A program made the translations under genes and the position numbers. The notes beneath the pieces were generated by a model. That model saw only the letters and a list, made by a program, of their open reading frames with translations, had not been told where the DNA came from and made no database searches. From Sphingomonadales bacterium UBA658 (lineage in GTDB: Bacteria; Pseudomonadota; Alphaproteobacteria; Sphingomonadales; Sphingomonadaceae): a stretch of DNA of 14,559 bases. The DNA lies in assembly GCA_002299195.1 (NCBI GenBank), contig DBOA01000060.1, positions 5,642 to 20,200 on the forward strand, read 5' to 3'. Positions within the stretch are counted from its first letter, which is position 1, and every line of letters begins with the position of its first letter. Of this stretch, positions 1 to 6,173 are shown one piece after another.

Positions 1-213
1 TTGAACGAGCCACGTTATGCGTCGCTGCCCAACATCATGAAAGCAAAGTCCAAGCCACTCGCGCAGAAAACACCTGCCGATTATGGTGTGGACGTTAGCC
101 CGCGCCTGAAGACGTTGAAGGTTGTTGAACCGCCTGTGCGTAGCGCCGGTATCAAGGTTGCCGACGTCGATGCGCTGGTTGCAAAGCTCAAGGAAATAGG
201 AGTGGCCGCATGA
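1..213 (+). CDS. etfB: Electron transfer flavoprotein beta subunit, C-terminal end (partial)
   Basis: This is the last 70 codons of an ETF beta subunit whose 5' part lies before the window. ETF takes electrons from acyl-CoA and other flavin dehydrogenases and passes them to ETF-ubiquinone oxidoreductase; the beta subunit binds AMP and carries the loop that docks on partner dehydrogenases. That loop is visible at the left edge as NEPRYASLPNIMKAKSKP, the conserved beta-subunit signature, whose Leu is the docking anchor in human ETF. The tail with TPADYGVDVSPRL is also typical. The first codon here (TTG, Leu) is internal to the gene, not a start. The stop TGA (211-213) overlaps the etfA start in an ATGA junction, so the subunits are translationally coupled. 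Identity is near certain. Confidence 0.96.
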   Translation: MNEPRYASLPNIMKAKSKPLAQKTPADYGVDVSPRLKTLKVVEPPVRSAGIKVADVDALVAKLKEIGVAA

Positions 214-1139
214 AGACCCTCGTTTATGCTGAACATGACAATGCATCGCTAAAGGATGCAACGCTTGCGGTCGTCACTGCTGCATCGCAGATTGGCGAAG
301 TGCATGTCCTCGTCGCGGGATCAGGCTGTGGCGCAGTTGCCGAGCAAGCTGCAAAGATCGCTGGCGTGACCACAGTGCATGTTGCCGATGACGCAGCTTA
401 TGCGCAGCAACTGGCCGAAAATGTTGCGCCTTTGGTGGCATCATTGATGGCAACGCATGACGCGTTTTTGGCGCCTGCCACATCGAACGGCAAGAACATC
501 GCGCCACGCGTTGCTGCCTTGCTTGATGTCATGCAAATCTCTGACATCCTCAGCGTTGAGAGCGCGGACACATTCACGCGTCCCATCTATGCCGGTAACG
601 CAATTGCGACTGTCCAATCTTCGGATGCCAAGAAGGTTATCACCGTTCGCGGTACCGCCTTTGCCAAGGCTGAAGAAACCGGCGGTTCTGCTGCAATCGA
701 AGCTGTCTCGGGCAGCGGCGATGCGGGCACGTCGAAGTTCATCTCGGCTGAAATCGCCAAGCAAGAACGCCCTGAGCTGACATCTGCTAAGATCATCGTA
801 TCGGGCGGCCGCGCGCTCAAGGACTCGGCGACGTTCAGCGAAGTCATCTTGCCACTCGCTGACAAGCTTGGCGCAGGCGTAGGCGCAAGCCGCGCTGCTG
901 TGGATGCGGGCTATGTTCCCAATGACTATCAGGTCGGCCAGACCGGCAAGATCGTTGCCCCTGAAGTCTATATCGCGGTCGGCATCTCCGGCGCGATCCA
1001 GCATCTTGCGGGCATGAAGGACTCCAAGGTTATCGTCGCCATCAACAAAGATGAAGACGCACCGATCTTCCAAGTTGCAGACATCGGCCTCGTTGGAGAC
1101 CTGTTTACGGTTGTGCCTGAATTGGTCGGCAAGCTGTAA
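210..1139 (+). CDS. etfA: Electron transfer flavoprotein alpha subunit
   Basis: Complete 309-residue ETF alpha subunit, normal length for the family. It holds FAD and hands electrons from matrix/cytosolic dehydrogenases to the quinone pool via ETF:quinone oxidoreductase. The N-terminal half (about 1-180) is the nucleotide-fold domain I. The C-terminal FAD domain shows SGGRALKD (198-205), GASRAAVDAGYVPND (225-239), VGQTGK (242-247) and the alpha-subunit signature VYIAVGISGAIQHLAGMK (253-270) followed by VIVAIN and DAPIFQVADIG. The start is ATG 210, preceded by a good AGGAG at 7 nt spacing inside the end of etfB. The etfB-etfA order is usual in Proteobacteria. An intrinsic terminator follows directly, so the operon ends here. 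Confidence 0.97.
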   Translation: MKTLVYAEHDNASLKDATLAVVTAASQIGEVHVLVAGSGCGAVAEQAAKIAGVTTVHVADDAAYAQQLAENVAPLVASLMATHDAFLAPATSNGKNIAPRVAALLDVMQISDILSVESADTFTRPIYAGNAIATVQSSDAKKVITVRGTAFAKAEETGGSAAIEAVSGSGDAGTSKFISAEIAKQERPELTSAKIIVSGGRALKDSATFSEVILPLADKLGAGVGASRAAVDAGYVPNDYQVGQTGKIVAPEVYIAVGISGAIQHLAGMKDSKVIVAINKDEDAPIFQVADIGLVGDLFTVVPELVGKL

Positions 1140-1167
1140 CTTCTAGTAACATTGCGTAAAAATTTCG

Positions 1168-1194
1168 GGGCGGTCAGAAATGGCCGCCCTTTTT
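1168..1194 (+). terminator. Intrinsic terminator of the etfBA operon
   Basis: An 8-bp stem, GGGCGGTC (1168-1175) with GGCCGCCC (1182-1189), includes one G-U pair, has a 6-nt loop AGAAAT and runs straight into five T's (1190-1194). It begins 29 bp after the etfA stop. The geometry is that of a Rho-independent terminator on the + strand. Confidence 0.88.
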
Positions 1195-1231
1195 ACTTGT
1201 GGTTTTAATGCCATTGGGTAACCTGCTGGAT

Positions 1232-2134
1232 ATGGCAAAGTCACTGGTCGCATCGCTTATCATTGTCGCCCTCACAATGTCGTCGCCAGCTATTGCTGCA
1301 GCGCCTGCGCCGTTGATTTTAAAGCCGACTTCATCATGGCACGTCAATTATGCTGAGGAAAGATGCCGCCTCGGTCGGCAGTTTGGGGACGGCAAGCAAA
1401 CAGTTTTGTTGTTTATGGACCGCTTTAGCCCAAGTGAATATTTCCGCCTGACGATTGCCGGAAAACGCATACAAACATCCGTTCAAAAAGGTGAAGCCAA
1501 TATCCAGTTCGGGCCGAGCGAGCAGGAACAGAAAATTGCGTTTCTCGCCGGAAATCTTGGTAAGGAACCAGCCTTGATTTTTTCCAGCAGCGCGCGCGTT
1601 GCGCCGCCAAGCGGGTCTGAATTACTGGCGATGAAAGATCGGGAAAATGCAGAGAGGGTTGTTATTCAACCGATTAGTGAGGACCGGCAAAAGGCAATTC
1701 GCTACTTGCGCGTTGGCAAGCCTATGCAAAAACCGTTGATGCTGGAGACAGGTTCCATGCGCGGACCATTGGCGGCGCTCGATACCTGCATTGACAATCT
1801 TCTCAGCAGTTGGGGTGTCGATGTCGAAAGGCACAAGACGCTCAGCCAACGGGCCAAGCCGCTTCAGCCGCCGGGCAAATGGATTGTGTCATCCGACTAT
1901 CCGATCGCCATGCTCGCTGCTGGCCAACCTGCCCTCGTAAATTTCCGGCTCACCGTTGGACCTGATGGCATGCCAACCGCATGCCATATTCAAGCAACAA
2001 CACGGCCCAAATTTTTTGACGATGCTGTCTGCAAATCCGTAAGGCGGCGTGCGCGTTTTTCCCCCGCACTTGATGCGCAGGGTCAGCCATTGGTGTCTTA
2101 CTACCAAAACAATGTCTATTTCAGGCTGCCCTAA
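1232..2134 (+). CDS. Secreted protein with TonB-type C-terminal domain
   Basis: A protein of about 300 residues. The N-terminus MAKSLVASLIIVALT...AIAAAPA is a signal peptide with likely cleavage near residue 24 (AxA), so it acts in the periplasm or outer envelope. The middle, beginning with W-x-V-x-Y-A near residue 36 followed by a Cys and an R-x-F-G-D-G stretch, resembles a domain I recall from other sphingomonad secreted proteins; I cannot name its function. Residues about 218-300 match a TonB C-terminal fold: FRLTVGPDGMPTACHI, then a Cys and RRRARFSPALDAQGQP. Four Cys (45, 186, 251, 267) could form two disulphides. There is no transmembrane anchor other than the signal and no Pro/Lys-rich spacer, so it is probably not a true TonB energy transducer. 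I chose ATG 1232 because it gives the cleanest signal peptide; ATG 1208 and GTG 1199 are in frame and none has a strong ribosome site. Confidence 0.8.
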   Translation: MAKSLVASLIIVALTMSSPAIAAAPAPLILKPTSSWHVNYAEERCRLGRQFGDGKQTVLLFMDRFSPSEYFRLTIAGKRIQTSVQKGEANIQFGPSEQEQKIAFLAGNLGKEPALIFSSSARVAPPSGSELLAMKDRENAERVVIQPISEDRQKAIRYLRVGKPMQKPLMLETGSMRGPLAALDTCIDNLLSSWGVDVERHKTLSQRAKPLQPPGKWIVSSDYPIAMLAAGQPALVNFRLTVGPDGMPTACHIQATTRPKFFDDAVCKSVRRRARFSPALDAQGQPLVSYYQNNVYFRLP

Positions 2135-2138
2135 GAAT

Positions 2139-3143
2139 TCAAAACCCGCTTAAAAAGCTGCCGAGATTTTCGCCCAAATTATCGACCGCATAGCCGCCCT
2201 CGGTCAGGACAACTGTCGGCAATCCGGTCGCGGCAATGTCTTGGGCGAGCGTGGCATAATCCGATGTCTTCAGTGCGAAATTGGCGATGGGGTCACCTTC
2301 AAACGTATCCGCGCCGAAGCTGACAATCAGGAGGCCGGGGTCGAACCGGGCGATGGCGCCTAGGGCTGTCGCTTGCGCCGCGCGAAAGGCGGTGAGCATT
2401 GTTCCTTGCGGCAATGGCAAATTCAGCGTTGCCCCTGCCCCCGCACCTTCGCCGACTTCATCGGCATGCCCCCAATAAAACGGGAAATCAGTCGCCGGGT
2501 CTGCATGCACCGAAGCATAAAAGACATCGCCCCGGTCCCAGAAAATATCCTGCGTGCCGTTGCCATGATGATAGTCAATGTCGAGAATGGCGACGCGTGC
2601 GATACCGGCGTCGCGCGCGGCTTGCGCCGCAACCGCCGCCTGATTGATGAAGCAATATCCGCCAAGATAATCGGCCCCTGCATGGTGCCCCGGCGGACGG
2701 CACAAAGCGGTGGCAACGCGGTCGCCAGCAAGCACAGCGTCAAGCGCCGATAATGCCGACTGCGTACTCCAATAGGCCGAAGTCCAGCTGTCAGCAGTCA
2801 ATGGCGTAGAGCTGTCCATGCTGTAGCGACCGGCCAAGGCGTCGATACGCGTTAGATCCAACGCGCGCCGCCGCACCACTGGCCATATATAGCCCATCAC
2901 ATCGCCTGAGCGTCCGGCGGCAAGCCAACGGTCATGCGCAGTCTTGAGATATGCGATGTAACCTGCATCATGCACCGCCAATATCGGTGCCTCCCCATGG
3001 TCGGTGGGGCTTTCCGTAGCGGGCACGCCAGCACATAGCGCCTGCGCGCGCGCGGGCGTTTCGGCATAAGGGACGAACGCGCCATTATGCAGCTCTTGAA
3101 CCGGCGCATGGTCAAGCTGGCGGGGATCAAAAAACAGGCGCAT
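2139..3143 (-). CDS. Histone deacetylase superfamily protein, acetylpolyamine amidohydrolase-like
   Basis: A 334-residue zinc amidohydrolase of the arginase/deacetylase fold. It resembles the acetylpolyamine amidohydrolase (APAH) of Mycoplana ramosa throughout, from the N-terminus MRLFFD onward. Catalytic features are all present: RPPGHHAG with the His dyad 153/154, GGYCFIN (161-167), zinc ligands Asp190 and His192 in DIDYHHGNGTQD, Asp279 in FGADTFEGDP, and the transition-state Tyr318 in EGGYAV. All lie 5 residues before their APAH counterparts as I recall them. The likely reaction is removal of acetyl groups from acetylated polyamines or related small amines in the cytoplasm; acetyl-lysine or other acylamides remain possible. 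The start is fixed by family alignment, although only a weak GGA lies upstream. It converges with the TonB-domain gene, 4 bp apart, with no terminator between. It appears monocistronic. Confidence 0.9.
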   Translation of the reverse strand: MRLFFDPRQLDHAPVQELHNGAFVPYAETPARAQALCAGVPATESPTDHGEAPILAVHDAGYIAYLKTAHDRWLAAGRSGDVMGYIWPVVRRRALDLTRIDALAGRYSMDSSTPLTADSWTSAYWSTQSALSALDAVLAGDRVATALCRPPGHHAGADYLGGYCFINQAAVAAQAARDAGIARVAILDIDYHHGNGTQDIFWDRGDVFYASVHADPATDFPFYWGHADEVGEGAGAGATLNLPLPQGTMLTAFRAAQATALGAIARFDPGLLIVSFGADTFEGDPIANFALKTSDYATLAQDIAATGLPTVVLTEGGYAVDNLGENLGSFLSGF

Positions 3144-3160
3144 TGTTCGGTATATTCCAG

Positions 3161-3190
3161 TTTACACTATGCCGCCGCATAGCCCGACAA
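3161..3190 (-). promoter_or_regulatory. Candidate promoter with operator-like inverted repeat, upstream of the deacetylase gene
   Basis: Read on the minus strand, TTGTCG (3190-3185) and TGTAAA (3166-3161) are 18 bp apart and could be -35 and -10 elements, ending 17 bp before the deacetylase ATG. The spacer is almost filled by a perfect inverted repeat, CTATGC GGCG GCATAG (3182-3167, 6-bp arms). That is a classic place for a repressor site. The inverted repeat is seen directly; its promoter role is inferred, and the -10 match is poor. Confidence 0.4.
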
Positions 3191-3191
3191 T

Positions 3192-3290
3192 ATGCACTTT
3201 GCGAGAGCTTGCGCGTTTGTTTTGGCCCTCGCGGCGGGTGAATTGTCCGAAGACGAACTCATCGCCTGGTTCCGCGATCATCTGGCCTAA
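3192..3290 (+). CDS. Possible small protein, 32 codons, unknown function
   Basis: An ORF on the + strand: ATG 3192, then a hydrophobic Ala-rich stretch (residues 2-15, containing FVLALAAG), then an acidic amphipathic segment ELSEDELIAWFRDHLA, stop TAA 3288-3290. Third codon positions are about two thirds G/C, as in neighbouring genes, which is consistent with coding. It is transcribed away from the deacetylase and meets the end of the DUF885 gene with 3 bp of overlap in opposite direction. No Shine-Dalgarno sequence is visible and I recognise no family. It could equally be a remnant of a longer gene or a chance ORF. Confidence 0.3.
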   Translation: MHFARACAFVLALAAGELSEDELIAWFRDHLA

Positions 3291-4600
3291 GGAAGCAAAT
3301 CGGCAGGCTGCGTTGGCTCGCTGAGTATCTTTTCCATCCGGCGCCAGCGTTCGGCTTGGTCGGGATTGCCGCGCTCGATATAGCCACGGACAAGGTCTTT
3401 GCCCCAGCCATAGTTGATAACATAGCTGCGATAATGGTCGGTAAACGCCACCGATTGTTCGGCGCGCGCGGGCGACAGCAATAGATATTTTTGCGTGAGC
3501 TCAAGTGCCTGCGCGCGGGATATTTCCCCGTCGAGATACATTTTCGCGATGGTCAGCCGCGCGCCGGAAAGCATCTCGGTCATTTGCTGCATTTTCCAAT
3601 AGGCATCGGCAGACTTCGGATCGAGGCCAGCGAGCGGGTACAGAATATCGCGTTCGAACGCCAAGCGCTCCTCGGCTGGAAAGGCCAGATCTATGCCATA
3701 ATTTGCGGTGCCTTCGGAAAGGACGCTGGTCGGGCTGTAGAGCGGGTTGACCTCATATTCGCTCCACCCTTTTGCACGCGCAAGCCGCTGTTCGACCATC
3801 AGGTTCAAAACATGGTGGCCGGGATAGCCTTCATGACAACCCAAATCGACCGCGCGGCTGACACGGATCTGAAGGTCGGTGTTAATCTGGATCAGGCTTT
3901 TGTAATTGCCCTTGTAATAATTGTAACCGGACCAGGTTTTCCCCGTCACAAATTCCATGTCAAAGCTTTCGCCAGCAGGGAGCGTGATGTGCTGCCCGGT
4001 GCGGCGTTTGCATTCGGCGATTGCGGCGTCGAAGACAGGTTGCAGCCGCTCTTTGGGAATAGTGTACCACTCGTTAAACGCATCGACCCGCGCTGCGAGT
4101 GGGCCCGAACCGGGAATGAGCGTCTCAAGCCTGCTTAATATAGCGTCATAATGTTCGAGCGTCATGAGCACAGGGACCGTCGCAAATTGGCCTTTGGCTT
4201 CCTCATTAAACGCGAAGTTGCGGCCCTGAAGCATCTGCAGCCTTGTGTCTGCGGCCACGAGCATGCCCCGCAAGGCCAACGCCCGACGGCGGTCGGCATC
4301 AACCTTTATAGTCGGCAGGCTTGCATCAATAGCAGCCGTCAGCTTGCGGGCTTGTGCAATCAGTTCGGCGAGCGAACGCGGACTGGCTTTCGCCGCTGCC
4401 TGTAACGATTCAGGACCATAATATGCATCGACATATTCGGCTTCATGCGTTCCAGCCTCAAGCGTGAGGCGGACATAATCTTGCGAGATGCTGGTTAAGG
4501 AACGCGCCGGGGCCGTCGTCGCAGAACGTGCCGCAACGGGAACTGCGCTGCAGGCCAAAGCCAGCAACGCGGCCGTGAGAATGGGATAGAAAAGCTTCAT
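3287..4600 (-). CDS. Secreted DUF885 family protein, putative zinc metallopeptidase
   Basis: A 437-residue protein of the DUF885 family. Members carry a helical metallopeptidase-like fold, but substrates are largely unknown. The key motif CHEGYPGHH (255-263) supplies the putative HExxx-H zinc site, and SEGTANYG (295-302) supplies a downstream Glu as expected for a gluzincin-like centre. This is usual family content, with no missing residue that I can see. The N-terminus MKLFYPILTAALLALACSAVPVAARS is a signal peptide, so it acts in the periplasm. Cys17 does not sit in a good lipobox, so a lipoprotein is less likely. The start ATG overlaps the nhaA stop (ATGA) and has GGGAG 7 nt upstream, so it is co-translated with nhaA. 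Peptidase activity is an inference from motif and family. Confidence 0.87.
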   Translation of the reverse strand: MKLFYPILTAALLALACSAVPVAARSATTAPARSLTSISQDYVRLTLEAGTHEAEYVDAYYGPESLQAAAKASPRSLAELIAQARKLTAAIDASLPTIKVDADRRRALALRGMLVAADTRLQMLQGRNFAFNEEAKGQFATVPVLMTLEHYDAILSRLETLIPGSGPLAARVDAFNEWYTIPKERLQPVFDAAIAECKRRTGQHITLPAGESFDMEFVTGKTWSGYNYYKGNYKSLIQINTDLQIRVSRAVDLGCHEGYPGHHVLNLMVEQRLARAKGWSEYEVNPLYSPTSVLSEGTANYGIDLAFPAEERLAFERDILYPLAGLDPKSADAYWKMQQMTEMLSGARLTIAKMYLDGEISRAQALELTQKYLLLSPARAEQSVAFTDHYRSYVINYGWGKDLVRGYIERGNPDQAERWRRMEKILSEPTQPADLLP

Positions 4601-5817
4601 ATTACATCTCCCGATATGTGCTTTTGGCGCGCCGCAAAGCGCAAAATGCTATAGCCCGAAATTGCCGAAACCACCGACCCCATCAAAACGCCAATTTTGA
4701 CCGCGTCGGATTGTTCCGGCCCGACAAAAGCAAGGCCGCCGATAAACAGGCTCATGGTGAAACCTATCCCGCACAGCAACGCGACGCCATAGACGTGCAC
4801 CCAGCTGGCGTCCTTTGGACGGACGGCAATTTCGAACTTCACGGAAAGCCAGACGCTTGCGAAAATGCCGATCTGTTTGCCAAGGAACAGCCCCATGGCA
4901 ATGCCCAGCGGAAGCGGCGCAGCCAGTGCCGCCAAGCTTGTGCCCGCCAGCGAAACGCCTGCGTTGGCAAAGCCAAATATCGGCACAATGAAAAATGCGA
5001 CGGGCTTCACCAACGCATGTTCAAGCCGGTGTAGCGCCGAATCTTCGGCATCGGGCGCTGCGATTGTCCGGTGAAACGGAATGGCAAATGCGGCCATGAC
5101 TCCGGCAATCGTGGCATGAACGCCAGACAGCAATGTCGCATACCATAACAACGCGGCAAGGATGAGGTAGGGCCAAAGCACATGCACCCGAAAACGATTG
5201 AGAGCCATCATCGACAGCCAGATGCCACCTGCTGCGGCCAAGGCCATGATGTTGAGTTCCGAGGTGTAGAACAACGCAATGATGGCGACCGCGCCCATAT
5301 CATCGACAATCGCAACCGTGGTTAGAAACAGTTTCAAAGACGCAGGGGCGCGGCTGCCCAATAAAGCCAGCACGCCTATGGCAAATGCAATATCGGTTGC
5401 GGCCGGTATCGCCCAGCCGCGGTGCAGATCGGGATCGCCACCCGCGACGCCCAGATAGATCAGCGCCGGAACAACCATACCCGCCGCGGCCGCAATGATC
5501 GGAAGCCGCCTGTCATTCCATGTTGAAAGATGGCCGTCGACAAATTCGCGCTTAATTTCCAGCCCGACCAACAGGAAAAATATCGCCATCAGTCCATCAT
5601 TTATCCAGAGATGGACGGTCATCGGACCAAGTTTTGGCGTTAGTTCGGGCCCAATCACCGCGTGCACGAAATGGGCATAGCTGTCGGCAAAAGGCGAATT
5701 GGCGACGAGCAGCGCCAAAGCCGCTGCCACCATCAGAAAAATGCCGCCGGCTGCCTCGCCTGAAAGGAACGCACGCAATGCGGATTGGTTGGGTCGCTTT
5801 TGGTGCGTTTCAGTCAT
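4597..5817 (-). CDS. nhaA: Na+/H+ antiporter NhaA
   Basis: A 406-residue inner-membrane antiporter of the NhaA family (E. coli NhaA is about 390). It exchanges Na+ or Li+ for protons and serves pH and sodium homeostasis. Visible functional residues are Asp142 in AATDIAFAIGVLALLG, the paired Asp172-Asp173 in AIVDDMGAVAIIALFY (ion-binding pair, D163/D164 in E. coli) and Lys314 in FLGKQIGI (K300 equivalent). WINDGLMAIFFLLVGLEIKREF (71-92) and CGIGFTMSLFIGGLAF (349-364) are also typical. The reading frame stays open 80 codons upstream to 6057, but that extension is Cys-rich and unlike NhaA. I therefore start at ATG 5817 (MTETHQKRP), just before the family's conserved helix I. The ribosome site is weak. 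The stop overlaps the DUF885 start. Confidence 0.95.
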   Translation of the reverse strand: MTETHQKRPNQSALRAFLSGEAAGGIFLMVAAALALLVANSPFADSYAHFVHAVIGPELTPKLGPMTVHLWINDGLMAIFFLLVGLEIKREFVDGHLSTWNDRRLPIIAAAAGMVVPALIYLGVAGGDPDLHRGWAIPAATDIAFAIGVLALLGSRAPASLKLFLTTVAIVDDMGAVAIIALFYTSELNIMALAAAGGIWLSMMALNRFRVHVLWPYLILAALLWYATLLSGVHATIAGVMAAFAIPFHRTIAAPDAEDSALHRLEHALVKPVAFFIVPIFGFANAGVSLAGTSLAALAAPLPLGIAMGLFLGKQIGIFASVWLSVKFEIAVRPKDASWVHVYGVALLCGIGFTMSLFIGGLAFVGPEQSDAVKIGVLMGSVVSAISGYSILRFAARQKHISGDVI

Positions 5818-5823
5818 CGTCCA

Positions 5824-5852
5824 GCTATATGCCCGCCCGCATAATTGATAGC
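5824..5852 (-). promoter_or_regulatory. Inverted repeat abutting the nhaA start
   Basis: On the minus strand, GCTA-(5 nt)-TATGC-GGGCGG-GCATA-TAGC forms a 5-bp inner and 4-bp outer stem, ending 6 nt before the nhaA ATG. It could be a hairpin covering the ribosome-binding region, or a protein operator. The core TATGC..GCATA is the same as in the repeat upstream of the deacetylase gene (3167-3182). Confidence 0.4.
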
Positions 5853-5941
5853 AAGCGCAGCACAAAACATTGAGCAAATCCTTCGTCTTAGCGGTTTGGG
5901 TTGTATGGCTATAAACAGGCAGGCTTTGTTTCAAGCCAAAG

Positions 5942-5996
5942 CGGTAAAGCTGGGCCGATTTTACCGTGTAAGCACACCGACCAATCGCAAAATCGG
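5942..5996 (-). promoter_or_regulatory. Overlapping alternative stems upstream of nhaA
   Basis: An 8-bp perfect stem (CCGATTTT 5996-5989 with AAAATCGG 5962-5955, minus-strand reading) encloses a GTGT-GCTT-ACAC hairpin. A second perfect 7-bp stem (CGGTAAA 5966-5960 with TTTACCG 5948-5942) shares bases 5960-5962 with the first. The two cannot form together, the kind of arrangement used by attenuators and riboswitches. Whether this DNA is transcribed as an nhaA leader is not shown by the sequence. Confidence 0.35.
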
Positions 5997-6173
5997 AAAG
6001 AGACCCGCTTGCCTTTGGCGCAGAGATTTTTTTGAGGGGTGGACAAGACAAAGACATGCGTATTGATGTTGCGCCAAATGCACACGTAAACGTCAGCGGT
6101 GATATTGTGCACGAGTTTCTGTGCGCCAGCCTTTATCCTGCCGCTAAATGCCGTTAGGGTCTATTGGTCAAAC

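Larger units (their letters stand above)
5818..6173. promoter_or_regulatory. Divergent intergenic region nhaA / TSUP gene, rich in inverted repeats
   Basis: 356 bp without a convincing gene between two divergent genes, so it should hold both promoters. I see several inverted repeats: TATGC/GCATA (5828-5843), GGCTT/AAGCC (5922-5937), CGGTAAA/TTTACCG (5942-5966), CCGATTTT/AAAATCGG (5955-5996), GTGT/ACAC (5966-5977) and TTTGGCGCA/TGCGCCAAA (6014-6078). A possible minus-strand promoter TTGAAA-N15-TATAGC has a short spacer and is not secure. A 73-codon + strand ORF across 5845-6066 has no ribosome site or recognisable content and is not called. Confidence 0.5.

Noticed and set aside
441..1073. 210-codon minus-strand frame opposite etfA
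   Set aside because: Antisense shadow of etfA, with composition typical of reverse-frame translation and no supporting signals.
3491..4138. 215-codon + strand frame opposite the DUF885 gene
   Set aside because: Antisense to a gene with intact motifs; no family resemblance.
5818..6057. 80-codon N-terminal extension of nhaA
   Set aside because: In frame but Cys-rich, unlike NhaA N-termini, and overlapping several inverted repeats; ATG 5817 fits the family start.
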